NCBI GenBank assembly: GCA_964343305.1
Contig: CAYFJO010000023.1
Coordinates: 1-53,665, forward strand
DNA: 53,665 nt
Origin: CAYFJO01 sp964343305
Lineage (GTDB): Bacteria > Planctomycetota > Planctomycetia > Pirellulales > Pirellulaceae
Direction of reading: 5' to 3'
Shown: positions 9,525-18,361 of the stretch, piece after piece
Numbering within the stretch: position 1 is the stretch's first letter
How the letters are laid out: every line of letters begins with the position of its first letter
Program-made: the position numbers and the translations under genes
Notes under the pieces: model-generated
The model's database searches: none
What the model was told of the DNA's origin: nothing
Seen by the model: only the letters and a program-made list of their open reading frames with translations

Positions 9525-9812
9525 GTGCCCGAATCCCCTTCCTTTCAAAGATCCGAGGTCTATTTTTCGGGCCGCGTGCAAGGCGTGGGCTTTCGGTACA
9601 CGACGCAACGGATTGCGGGCCGATTTTCCGTGACGGGGTTCGTTCGCAACCTGCCGGATGGGCGAGTTCACCTGGTCGCGGAAGGGACTCGAAACGAATT
9701 GACGAGCTTTTTACAGGATCTCGAGCAAGCGATGAGCGGACATATCCACGAGTCGCATCGAGCCGATGAAGACGCCACCGGAGAATTCGCTGCATTTGAG
9801 ATTCGGCATTAA
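9525..9812 (+). CDS. acyP: Acylphosphatase
   Basis: A small cytosolic hydrolase that cleaves acyl phosphates such as carbamoyl phosphate or 1,3-bisphosphoglycerate. The catalytic arginine is in VQGVGFRYT (R24) and the catalytic asparagine in GFVRNLPDG (N42). The frame is open far upstream to 9228, but that part overlaps the start of the divergent AsmA-like gene and has no family similarity. The GTG at 9525 gives a 95-residue protein, the normal family length, with GGAG about 11 bases upstream. Confidence 0.85.
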   Translation: MPESPSFQRSEVYFSGRVQGVGFRYTTQRIAGRFSVTGFVRNLPDGRVHLVAEGTRNELTSFLQDLEQAMSGHIHESHRADEDATGEFAAFEIRH

Positions 9813-9925
9813 CCGTCGATAATGCCGGCGTTTTCACGTAAGAATCGAACCAGCCTGGGCCAAAACACGTAGTTCCATAACACGACGATCTACCCGCATT
9901 TTCTAATCAAGACTGTTACGAACTC

Positions 9926-11695
9926 ATGATGAATTCCGTTCTTTTGGGAGCCTCACCACAAATCGTCAGTTGGCTCACTCCCGTTTGTCTGCTGGGCATG
10001 GGAGCGATTCTTGGGCTTTTGCTGCTGTGTGTGATTTACGGCATCAGTTTTGGACTTTCGCGGATTCCATTGCTGGGAAGTCTCAACGAGTCCCGAAGTG
10101 CTCGCGACCTCACGGCTGGCGGAATCGCGGCGGTGACGACGCTCATTGGTGCCCCCCTGACGATCGGACGTAGCTATTCGACGTGGGCCGAAGAAGGAAC
10201 CAGCAACGTCATCTTCAGTTCGTTTTTTGCCCTCGTGGTGGTGGTGGTGATTGGCGTGCTCCTTGGGTACACGTTCGTCGCACTGGTATCTCGAAAGACC
10301 ATCGATGAAATGTCCACGACCATCATGGAAGGGCCCGTCCTTTGGATTCTGCTTGTGGCCTCGGCGATTGGATTGCTAGGCCTTGGTTCGACGGTTGTCC
10401 TGCAAGATCCCAACGCTCTCGTCGATTCCATGTGGGAACTCCCTTACACGGGCACCAAGACAGAGAAGTTCGACATCGATGCCCCGAAATCAGACAGCGC
10501 CGATGTGACCGATCCTGGCGAACAAACGATCCAGGTTCCTTTTGACGGCCGTCTGTTGAAGTCGCTGTATTTCGAAACCAGCGAGACACTGGATGTCTTT
10601 GCGAAGCCGCTGGACGAGCGAACGTTTGACAAGGAAGGCTCGATCAACGTCCACGGTGATGCCAATGAACGCGTGGTCTGGCACAAGAGTCGCGATGATG
10701 TGGCCATCGTGCCGAACGAACCGATCACGAAATTGTACATTCGCAACTTGGGGTCGTCCGCGGGAGAATTGAGGCTGTCGATCGTGACGGCTCCTGAATA
10801 CCCACAAGTCATAACGATTCCTCTGACGGCGTTTTCCGTCGTGGTCATCGTTTTGCTGTACGTGCTGCAGCGAAGCTTGATGCCGAAGCTTTCCGCCATT
10901 GCGTTGTCGACCTGCAAATCGGGCCTGGCCGAACGTTGGTTCATCGTCGTGTTGGTCTTGATTGGGATCGGATTGGTCATCTCGGTCTATGTGCCTTACA
11001 ACACGTTTGGCGAAGATATCAAGATGCTCAAACTCGTCGGACTGCAGGCCATTTTGGTGACCGCGATTTTCCTGGCGGTTTGGGCAGCGAGTAAATCGAT
11101 CTCCGAAGAAGTCGAAGGCCGAACGGCGTTGACGGTTCTCTCGAAACCGATCGCCCGGCGAGATTTTATCCTCGGCAAATTCCTGGGCATCACCTGGTCA
11201 CTGGCCGTGTTCTTTATCGTTCTCAGCGTCGTGTTTCTCGTGGTGCTGGCCTACAAACCGATTTATGACGAATACGAAGGCGGCGGCGACATCGTCGGCT
11301 GGGAAATATGTCACCTCGAGATGACACTGGTCGTGCCGGGGCTCGCGCTGGCATTTATGGAAGTGGTGGTGATGACCGCACTAAGTGTCGCGTTCTCGAC
11401 CCGCATACCGATGATGGCAAATTTCATGACCTGCATCATGGTCTATGTGCTGGGCCATTTGACGCCGATGTTGGTCCAATCTTCTCTAAATCGTTTTGAG
11501 ATCGTGACTTTCGTAGCCCGCCTGATTGCCACGATCTTCCCGGTTTTGGACCATTTCAACATCCAAGCCGCGGTGGCCGGGGGGGCAGTTGTTCCGTTGG
11601 CCTATCTAGGTTGGTCCTTGTTATACTGTTTCATATACGGAACGATCGCCATGTTGCTGGCACTCGTCATGTTCGAGGACCGCGATCTGGCGTAA
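9926..11695 (+). CDS. ABC-2 type transporter permease
   Basis: A 589-residue membrane protein with an unusual arrangement: two or three N-terminal helices, a periplasmic beta-rich region (residues about 170-290), and a C-terminal ABC-2 type block of six helices. The segment WAASKSISEEVEGRTALTVLSKPI followed by RRDFILGKFLG is characteristic of ABC2 permeases of the NosY/GldF type, where the hallmark E-x-GT-x-x-x-x-LL-S-P region sits between helices. No cognate ATP-binding subunit is adjacent; the next gene downstream is an ABC protein with a degenerate ATPase. A possible intrinsic terminator follows its stop codon. Substrate unknown. Confidence 0.75.
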   Translation: MMNSVLLGASPQIVSWLTPVCLLGMGAILGLLLLCVIYGISFGLSRIPLLGSLNESRSARDLTAGGIAAVTTLIGAPLTIGRSYSTWAEEGTSNVIFSSFFALVVVVVIGVLLGYTFVALVSRKTIDEMSTTIMEGPVLWILLVASAIGLLGLGSTVVLQDPNALVDSMWELPYTGTKTEKFDIDAPKSDSADVTDPGEQTIQVPFDGRLLKSLYFETSETLDVFAKPLDERTFDKEGSINVHGDANERVVWHKSRDDVAIVPNEPITKLYIRNLGSSAGELRLSIVTAPEYPQVITIPLTAFSVVVIVLLYVLQRSLMPKLSAIALSTCKSGLAERWFIVVLVLIGIGLVISVYVPYNTFGEDIKMLKLVGLQAILVTAIFLAVWAASKSISEEVEGRTALTVLSKPIARRDFILGKFLGITWSLAVFFIVLSVVFLVVLAYKPIYDEYEGGGDIVGWEICHLEMTLVVPGLALAFMEVVVMTALSVAFSTRIPMMANFMTCIMVYVLGHLTPMLVQSSLNRFEIVTFVARLIATIFPVLDHFNIQAAVAGGAVVPLAYLGWSLLYCFIYGTIAMLLALVMFEDRDLA

Positions 11696-11758
11696 CAGGA
11701 CTTCCCAAGTTTTGCGCGGACGGAATTTGATCCGTTGTTCTTCAGCACTCCTCGCCGC

Positions 11759-11796
11759 ACAGCCGGTTTAATCAGGGGACGGCTGTCGAGTTTTTT
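11759..11796 (+). terminator. Possible intrinsic terminator
   Basis: The stem ACAGCCG (11759-11765) pairs with CGGCTGT (11780-11786), and a run of six T lies at 11791-11796 after four intervening bases. It follows the ABC-2 permease stop by 64 bases. The loop is long (14 bases) and the T-run is displaced, so this is a moderate call. Confidence 0.45.
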
Positions 11797-11913
11797 ACAT
11801 TGTTCTGCGTTCTTTGTCTTGTATATATTGATCAGCGAACGGATTTTGCCACTTAAAGGTGGTTAGGAGTGACCAACGGAAGTAGTTTTGGCCCGATTTA
11901 GAGAACAAAAGAA

Positions 11914-13716
11914 ATGAATTGGCCACATCTCAAACGTGCCCGCCGCATCACCGGGGCGACGGCCGAACATATTTTTATCGCTGTCTGCGGCATCTGCACC
12001 GCATTGATCACACCCGCCCTTGTGGTCATTCTCGGCAACCTCGTTCACTTGTTTGTCAATCGCGAAGGCCAAGGTGTCATCGAAAACCTCGAGGATTTTC
12101 GGCTGGGTCCGATTGGCTTTGCGCCGTTTTTTGACAAGTACGAATACTGCATCTTGGCGCTGGTTGGCGTCGGACTCGCGTTTAGTGTTTTCGCAACGCT
12201 GATGTTGTACTTGATGTACCGCGAGATTCACAATTCGGCAATCACCGTCGCCGCGCGGCTCAAGGCAAACATCCACGAACAGTCGTTCCGGCTTGGTTCC
12301 AGCGACTGGTTGCATCTTGACAAACTCCGCCCCGAAACGCTCTTCACGAATCAAACGGAAAAAGTGCGCCAAGGGCTGTTTGCCTGGTGGGAGGTCGTGC
12401 CGCGCAGCGTCGTTGGTTTCAGCGCATTGGTCATTCTGGCGGCGATGACGAATTTTTTGTTAGCGGTGTTTGCCATGTTGCTCGCCGTGGGGATTTGGGC
12501 CATGCACCACTGGCTGAAAAAGCGTAGTGGTTCGTCGACGGCCATGTGGACAGAACACACCGCCCAGCAACATGGCCGACTTCTCGAAGGATTGCGCGTT
12601 GCGCCGATGACGACGTCGCAGTCGCGCCCCGAGTCCTCGGATTCTTTGTTCAAAGAAAACATGCGCAGCTACACCAAGGCGGCTTTCCGAGCTGCGATCA
12701 ACAACATGCTCGTCGGTCCACTGCTCGTGTTGATGGTCCTGGTTTCGGTGGGAGCCCTGTTGGTCGTCATCGGTCTGCCCAATCCGGCGCGGATCAGCAT
12801 TGCCGAAATCGTGGTTCTCGGAACATCTTTGGTTTGCGGTTTTTTTCCCGCGGTCCAATTGCTCAAACTTCCCCGCAAGTTGACACCCGCGGACGACTCA
12901 GCCGCCGAGATATTCTCCTATCTCGATCGTGACCCACGTGTGTCCCAGGCCAAGGGGGCCGAAGGTCTGGATCGGTTGCAAGTTGGCATCGAGTTGGATC
13001 ATGTGACGGTTGCGGATGTCAACGGTGAACGGCTGCTGGACGAAATCACGATGCAGTTTCCCGCCGGAGGGAGATTCGGCGTTCTGGCGTCCAACCCACG
13101 AACGACATTGGCGTTGGCCGGGTTGTTTGTCCGCTATTACGATCCAGAACTCGGACACGTCAAGTTTGACGACCACGACATCCGCAACGTGACTTTGGAG
13201 TCATTGCGCGAACAAGCGTGCCTGGTCCGCAACAGCAACGCCTTGTTCACCGGCGAGGTGGCCGAAAACATTGATTGTGGAGATTCTCGGTTTTCCTTGC
13301 TGCAAATCACCGACGCCGCCAAGCGCGCGGGCGCTTACGACTTTATCCAGCAACTGCCGCAAGGTTTTTCGACGATCGTCGGCGAACAAGGCGAGCGGCT
13401 GAATTCGCAACAGGAATTTCGTATTGCCCTGGCTCGAGCGATCTTGCGTGAACCGTCTGTCTTGTTTGTCGAAGAACCGCCCGTCAATGGTGCCAACGAC
13501 GATATTGAAGAAACGCTTACACAAGTCGCCGAAGACCGCACGATCATCTACATTCCCAACCGCATCTCGACGCTGCGATCGCTTGATCGCATTTACTTGT
13601 TGCACAACGGAAAGCTACACGCGGCGGGCAACCATACGGAATTGATTCAAGCCAGCGACCTGTACCGCCACTTGAACTATGTGCTGTTCAATCCGTTCCG
13701 TAACCTGACGAATTGA
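11914..13716 (+). CDS. ABC exporter-like protein with degenerate ATPase motifs
   Basis: A 600-residue protein with the layout of a half-size ABC exporter: about six N-terminal membrane helices (residues 15-330) and a C-terminal nucleotide-binding domain (about 345-590). Every ATPase motif is altered. The Walker A region reads GVLASNPRTT (389-398) without the glycines or the lysine; the signature is LNSQQ (496-500) instead of LSGGQ; the Walker B end is EE (520-521) instead of DE; and the H-loop histidine is replaced by asparagine (N549, IPNRIST). The reading frame is otherwise intact and the fold pattern is preserved, so it looks like a maintained pseudo-ATPase rather than a decayed gene. It may be a regulatory or structural partner, for example of the upstream ABC-2 permease, but that is inference. 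Confidence 0.8.
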   Translation: MNWPHLKRARRITGATAEHIFIAVCGICTALITPALVVILGNLVHLFVNREGQGVIENLEDFRLGPIGFAPFFDKYEYCILALVGVGLAFSVFATLMLYLMYREIHNSAITVAARLKANIHEQSFRLGSSDWLHLDKLRPETLFTNQTEKVRQGLFAWWEVVPRSVVGFSALVILAAMTNFLLAVFAMLLAVGIWAMHHWLKKRSGSSTAMWTEHTAQQHGRLLEGLRVAPMTTSQSRPESSDSLFKENMRSYTKAAFRAAINNMLVGPLLVLMVLVSVGALLVVIGLPNPARISIAEIVVLGTSLVCGFFPAVQLLKLPRKLTPADDSAAEIFSYLDRDPRVSQAKGAEGLDRLQVGIELDHVTVADVNGERLLDEITMQFPAGGRFGVLASNPRTTLALAGLFVRYYDPELGHVKFDDHDIRNVTLESLREQACLVRNSNALFTGEVAENIDCGDSRFSLLQITDAAKRAGAYDFIQQLPQGFSTIVGEQGERLNSQQEFRIALARAILREPSVLFVEEPPVNGANDDIEETLTQVAEDRTIIYIPNRISTLRSLDRIYLLHNGKLHAAGNHTELIQASDLYRHLNYVLFNPFRNLTN

Positions 13717-13738
13717 CTCGGCATCCGTTCCGTTCGCG

Positions 13739-14842
13739 CTACAGTTCAATCACGGTCGAGAATGAGCCGCCAAAGAAGCCCAGGTCAAGTTGATCGGAGG
13801 GAATTCCTTCGTCATCGCCGCCGGACGCTCCTCCGCCTCGGAACCAAGTTTGTCCTTCAACCGCTGCTCGAACGGTGACTGGGTAGCCGAAGAGGAAGAC
13901 GCGCCAATCCAACCCGACCTGTCCTTCCAGCGTCGGCTGCAGCGAATCGTAGCTCGGGATGAAGTCGCCGCCGAGATTGTCTTCTGTGCGAATCGATCGG
14001 TTGCCATACAGAAGAGAGCCACGCATATTTGCAAAGACCGCTAGTCCACCTATTACATAGGCGCCAACTTCAGTTTTCAATGTTGGTCCAATCCCCTCAA
14101 AATCAAAGTTCAGCGCAACGAAGTCAGGCGAACCTGTTTCTGTCCATAGCGCGGCCTGTTCGAGCCGGCCGTAGCGGATACCTGCCTGTGCCGCGAACCA
14201 GCCCCAGTCTTGGTCTGCCCGTTTTGTGAACTCGATGTCCAATACATCCAGTTTGACCGAGTGGCTACCAAGCAACGTGCCGGATACGCCGCCAGGACCG
14301 GCTAGATTATTGACACTTTGATCCGCCGCAGTCACTTCGACGAAGAGAAATTCTCCAGGCAATTGTGTCCGTGAAAACCGCGTTTGATCGTCAAATTGCC
14401 AGTAGGACACAACGAGTCCCACGCCGCCATCACCTTCGAACGCGACGAAAACACGCGGTGTATGAGTTGCATTCCAATCGAAACTCGTGAACCTGAAATT
14501 CGAGGTGGAGGCTTCGGTAAAAGCGATGTTCCGTGAAAAGTAAGGTTTGACGATAACATGTTCGAAGCCCGCATAAAGACCGCGGCCGGTTTGATAGTCG
14601 AGTTGAGGCAATCGTTGAACTTCACCTTCCAACGCGTTAATGCGCGGCTGGAGTGATTCGATTGCCTCCAGGCGTGACTCAAACTCGTCCAGCCGATTTA
14701 TCTCACCGACGACCGCAAACTCTGCCCTATTCCGTTGGTTAGGATAATCGCCAAACTCCACGACTTGTGCGTCTCCTCGTTCATTCAGCCCAACAACTGT
14801 CAAGAGAAACATAATGGCGCTGCAAAAGACCGTGTCTTTCAT
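13739..14842 (-). CDS. Outer-membrane beta-barrel protein, Lpg1974-like
   Basis: A 367-residue secreted protein. The ATG at 14842 begins a signal peptide (MKDTVFCSAIMFLLTVVG) and is preferred over an upstream ATG at 14887. A short acidic coiled coil (residues about 45-75, RLDEFESRLEAIESLQPRIN) precedes a beta-rich barrel with alternating hydrophobic strands (GVGLVVSYWQF, GWFAAQAGIRYGRLEQ) and a C-terminal strand ending in the hydrophobic pattern FSTVIEL. This matches the planctomycete proteins usually labelled Lpg1974-family pore-forming outer-membrane proteins, recalled by pattern. Role: a porin or structural envelope protein. Confidence 0.65.
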   Translation of the reverse strand: MKDTVFCSAIMFLLTVVGLNERGDAQVVEFGDYPNQRNRAEFAVVGEINRLDEFESRLEAIESLQPRINALEGEVQRLPQLDYQTGRGLYAGFEHVIVKPYFSRNIAFTEASTSNFRFTSFDWNATHTPRVFVAFEGDGGVGLVVSYWQFDDQTRFSRTQLPGEFLFVEVTAADQSVNNLAGPGGVSGTLLGSHSVKLDVLDIEFTKRADQDWGWFAAQAGIRYGRLEQAALWTETGSPDFVALNFDFEGIGPTLKTEVGAYVIGGLAVFANMRGSLLYGNRSIRTEDNLGGDFIPSYDSLQPTLEGQVGLDWRVFLFGYPVTVRAAVEGQTWFRGGGASGGDDEGIPSDQLDLGFFGGSFSTVIEL

Positions 14843-15045
14843 GCGATCGTTGTTGGCTATGTTTGGGTGGGATGGAAAATGGGGCAACGTGGAGTCACAT
14901 CTGTCATGAGGATGGCTCGTATTTGTAAGATCGGAAAGGAGCTACCAATTGATTAGAAATCGCATAGCCGATCGATTGACGCCGATAGGAAATGTTTTTC
15001 AGATATTCCGAAGAGGCAAGCTTGGACTCAATCTGTAGGCACAAT

Positions 15046-15110
15046 GGATTCCTGGAGTGGATTCCTGGAGTGGATTCCTGGAGTGGATTCCTGGAGTGGA
15101 TTCCTGGAGT
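15046..15110. repeat. Five perfect tandem copies of a 13-bp unit
   Basis: The unit GGATTCCTGGAGT is repeated five times without mismatch at 15046, 15059, 15072, 15085 and 15098. It lies in the gap between the divergent-reading outer-membrane protein start and the end of the two-TM protein gene. Head-to-tail arrangement without spacers excludes a CRISPR array. Such arrays are often length-variable. Confidence 0.95.
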
Positions 15111-15127
15111 CTTGCGCCAGATGCTGA

Positions 15128-15880
15128 TCATTCGACGCCCAGGGCGTCACTCTCAGATTCAGTTTCACTCACCGGCCCCAGCAGCATGATCTTCTGCCAG
15201 ATCTTGCGCGACAAACCGGTGCAGAGAATCTCCACTTCGTTGGCCGAGGCGATCGCGACCGAGTCGTCAAAGTGTTGAATGTACAGCGCCGCAACTTTGC
15301 CAGTGAGCGACAGCATTTCACTGCAGTAGTCCAAATACCGCCCAAGTTCAAAGGGTGACATCGACATTTCAGGCGATGTACTTGTCGCCACGTGACCAGA
15401 TCGCAACCGCTCCGGATCCTTGGTCAATTGGTGCATGTCAATGATATGGGCGATCGACCGGATTTCATGAATGGCGCTCAAAGCCCGTTTTCGCTTGACA
15501 CGAATTTCCCACGTGGTCACAAAGAGAATCGCGGCACCGACAAGAATGACAACGTTCATGCCAGGTTCCAGAACACTGATGAAATCATCGAGTTTCATCT
15601 CTTCTTTCCATTCGAAGAGAAACAGCGGAGCCAATGAAATCGCCAAAATGCCCAGGACGATCAGCATCGTGAACACGCGCAACGTCCAAAACGGCATCGC
15701 GATCGACATGGATCGTTTCTTGGCGTGCGAAGCGATCCCGTGCAATTTCTGACAGAGCTTGTACAAACCACACTCGGTGAATCGTTCGTGGATCCGCAGC
15801 GACAATTGCTCCAGCGTCTTGACGATTTTGTCGGCGTCCAGCACGTGGTAGTTCGAGATGTCGTCTTTGACTTTTGACAT
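15128..15880 (-). CDS. Hypothetical two-helix membrane protein
   Basis: About 250 residues, no family recognised. A soluble, helical N-terminal part (residues 1-65) is followed by two membrane helices (LRVFTMLIVLGILAISLAPLFLF and PGMNVVILVGAAILFVTTWEI) and a cytosolic helical tail with a conserved-looking segment (LSAIHEIRSIAHIIDMHQLTKDPE). The ATG at 15880 is taken; a TTG at 15898 is possible. It is divergent from the TIR gene 280 bp away. The HxIDxHQLTKDP stretch may help find relatives. Confidence 0.65.
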   Translation of the reverse strand: MSKVKDDISNYHVLDADKIVKTLEQLSLRIHERFTECGLYKLCQKLHGIASHAKKRSMSIAMPFWTLRVFTMLIVLGILAISLAPLFLFEWKEEMKLDDFISVLEPGMNVVILVGAAILFVTTWEIRVKRKRALSAIHEIRSIAHIIDMHQLTKDPERLRSGHVATSTSPEMSMSPFELGRYLDYCSEMLSLTGKVAALYIQHFDDSVAIASANEVEILCTGLSRKIWQKIMLLGPVSETESESDALGVE

Positions 15881-16163
15881 TGCTAACACGATATCCAAGT
15901 TCGGGAAAAAAAGAAGCCCGGTACTTCAAGAAAGTCGGACTACCGTGGCTTCCACGCAACGCCGCCAGAATTGCGCGCCCAATACGCGCATCATTTTTAC
16001 GAATCACCTAGAATACGACCGGCGGTCGTTTCTCGGTGCGATCCGCGCAATCATGAACAGACCGCCGGCGGTTTGACGTAGATGATAAGAGAGCGATTTT
16101 TGTTCACCAGTCCGTTGCTGCCGTTGTCCACACTCGGCAACAATCGTGATGGGAGACGGCGGG

Positions 16164-16703
16164 ATGCCAAAGATCTTCCTGTCTTACCGGCGCGACGACA
16201 GCGAATTTGCTGCCAACGACCTGTACAAACGCCTTGGCGAACACTATGGCAAGAGCAGCGTATTTCTCGATGTGGATGTGATTCCACCGGGTGTCGATTT
16301 TCGTAGGCATCTCGCCAAGGTGGTCGCTCAGTGCGATGTCGTCTTGGCGTTGATCGGCAAACACTGGCTCGACACACGCGATGACAAGGGAGACCGGCGA
16401 CTCGACAACCTGAACGATTTCGTACGCATTGAATTAAACGTTGCCTTGCGTCTTTGCCTGCCTGTCGTGCCAGTGCTGCTCGGCCGCTCGAAGATGCCAC
16501 GTGAACATGAACTGCCGGAAGATCTGCGACCGTTGGCCTATCGGAATGCGGTCGAAGTTCACTCTGGCCGCGACTTTGACATGCACGTGGGCCGATTGAT
16601 CAAGGGGATCGACGACCTGTTTCGACAGAACGGTGAATCGGCGATAAACCTAGCTCAAATCAAGCAAGCACCAGGCGACATTACGAGGCAACACGGCAGT
16701 TAA
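16164..16703 (+). CDS. TIR domain protein
   Basis: A 179-residue protein made almost entirely of a TIR domain. The start motif KIFLSYRRDD (3-12), the BB-loop region FLDVDVIPPGVDF and the FVRIELNVAL segment with the candidate catalytic glutamate (E90) are all present. Bacterial TIR domains act as NAD-cleaving effectors or signalling modules. The ATG at 16164 is chosen because GGGAG at 16151-16155 lies eight bases upstream; the GTG at 16146 and ATG at 16149 overlap that site. No second domain and no recognisable defence partner is adjacent, so function as an anti-phage effector is only a possibility. Confidence 0.8.
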   Translation: MPKIFLSYRRDDSEFAANDLYKRLGEHYGKSSVFLDVDVIPPGVDFRRHLAKVVAQCDVVLALIGKHWLDTRDDKGDRRLDNLNDFVRIELNVALRLCLPVVPVLLGRSKMPREHELPEDLRPLAYRNAVEVHSGRDFDMHVGRLIKGIDDLFRQNGESAINLAQIKQAPGDITRQHGS

Positions 16704-16832
16704 TCGCACGTCGACCATGTCGTCTGAAGTTCAATTTCAAACCGCGGCATAGCACTTTGAGTACGATTTGTGGCTCAGGCAAATCCCAGTCAATTTGAAT
16801 CGACTTGTTCATTTGTCTTCTCAGTTTACTGA

Positions 16833-18275
16833 CTAAGGCACTCGTCGCCGATTGTCGAATTGAATTTGTTTGACGCCAGGCGGAGCCTTCGAAGCGTCCG
16901 TGATTCGAGACTGAAGTTGTTTTGAAAGCTCCGCGATAACGTCCGCGTGCTTCACATCGGCAGCAAGGTTGACCATTTCTCCTGGATCGGATTGGTGGTC
17001 GTAAAGCTCCGCGCCATCGTTCCCGCCATCACCCCAGTGCGTGTAACGATATCGAGCCGTACGGATGCTGTACCCGGTTGCATATTGCGTAAACGCCGAA
17101 TCTCGCGGCCGTGCCTCGATATTCTTCAACGCGGGGGCGAGACTGACGCCTGACAAATGCGCTGGCGGTTTCAGTCCGCACAGGGCCGCCAGCGTTGGAT
17201 AGAAATCGACCATTTCCGCCGGCGCGGTCGTCGATTTGCCAGAAGCTTTGACACCGGCTCCAGCGATGATCAATGGCACCCGAGCCGCGTTTTCGAACAA
17301 CGTCGTCTTCTGCCAATGACCATGCTCGCCCATGTGATAGCCGTGGTCCGATGTAAACACAACAACGGTATTTTTCGATAACCCAGTCTCGTCGAGAGCG
17401 TCCAGCACACGGCCCAGTTGCGCGTCGGCAAACGTGATCGACGCGTAGTAAGCCTGGATCGCTTGCCGAGCCAAATCGTCCCGCAGGTTGAACTGTTCCT
17501 TCTTGCGCGTGATCGCAAGTCGAGCCGGCTTGGGCAGCGACTCGAAATATCCGTCGGGCACTTTCGGAACTTTGATGTTCTTGAGCGGATACATGTCGAA
17601 GTATCTCTTCGGAGCGACATATGGTGTGTGCGGCCGGTAGAGTCCAACCGCCATGAAAAACGGCTGCTTCTCTTTGGCATGTTTTTCCAAAAGTCGCACG
17701 GCGTGGCCAGCCGCGATCCCGTCGGTCTGCTCTTCATCCGTTCCGTCGGCGGCCAACCAACTTAACGTGCCACCGAAACTTCCCGGCCGCAAACTGAAAA
17801 TCAACGGTTCATCGTCCACGTCGCGCCCACGTGGATTGATCGTGTAGTTCCACGAATACGGATCGTCATGTCCGCTGGTGCCGATGTGTTTGGGAACGTT
17901 GTAATGATAGATTTTTCCAATCCGCGTCGCAAAATAGCCGTTGTCGCGAAACATCTGCGACATCGTTTTCACATTCGGCACATGCTCACGAATGTAGATC
18001 GCATTTCGCCGAACCAGCGTTTGGTCGGGATACAATCCGGTCATAAAAGACGCTCGACTGGGACCACACAGCGGATATTGGCAATAAGCGTGCTCAAACC
18101 GAACCCCACGTTGGGCCAATCCATCGATGTTCGGCGATTTGACCAGCGGATGCCCATAACAACCAAGGCCGCAATTCAAGTCGTCGCAAATTAGGAACAG
18201 GACGTTTGGCTTCGCATCGGCACCAGCACAAACACCATATGTAACGAGGACCAACAGAACTGAAAAATATTTCAT
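16833..18275 (-). CDS. Secreted sulfatase (iduronate-2-sulfatase type)
   Basis: Type I sulfatase that removes sulfate esters from glycans, exported by an N-terminal signal peptide (MKYFSVLLVLVTYGVCAGA). The formylglycine site is C70 in CGPSR, and metal-binding residues are visible in LICDDLN (30-36) and TSDHGYHMGEHG. The C-terminal part ends in the sulfatase subdomain (SIRTARYRYTHW, ELYDHQSDPGEMVNLA). Overall organisation matches iduronate-2-sulfatase-like planctomycete enzymes. The ATG at 18275 is preferred over one at 18320: GGAG lies just upstream and the signal peptide begins there. It is 86 bp downstream of a polysaccharide deacetylase on the same strand, suggesting joint carbohydrate processing. 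Confidence 0.88.
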   Translation of the reverse strand: MKYFSVLLVLVTYGVCAGADAKPNVLFLICDDLNCGLGCYGHPLVKSPNIDGLAQRGVRFEHAYCQYPLCGPSRASFMTGLYPDQTLVRRNAIYIREHVPNVKTMSQMFRDNGYFATRIGKIYHYNVPKHIGTSGHDDPYSWNYTINPRGRDVDDEPLIFSLRPGSFGGTLSWLAADGTDEEQTDGIAAGHAVRLLEKHAKEKQPFFMAVGLYRPHTPYVAPKRYFDMYPLKNIKVPKVPDGYFESLPKPARLAITRKKEQFNLRDDLARQAIQAYYASITFADAQLGRVLDALDETGLSKNTVVVFTSDHGYHMGEHGHWQKTTLFENAARVPLIIAGAGVKASGKSTTAPAEMVDFYPTLAALCGLKPPAHLSGVSLAPALKNIEARPRDSAFTQYATGYSIRTARYRYTHWGDGGNDGAELYDHQSDPGEMVNLAADVKHADVIAELSKQLQSRITDASKAPPGVKQIQFDNRRRVP

Positions 18276-18361
18276 ATGACACTCCACCACAAGGGAATCG
18301 TTCAAGAAATCATTCTGCAATCGTAACCACGGGAAATGTTGGAGTCCACGCTTGAACCAGG

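Noticed and set aside
15046..15110. Possible CRISPR array
   Set aside because: Units are only 13 bp and directly adjacent with no spacers.
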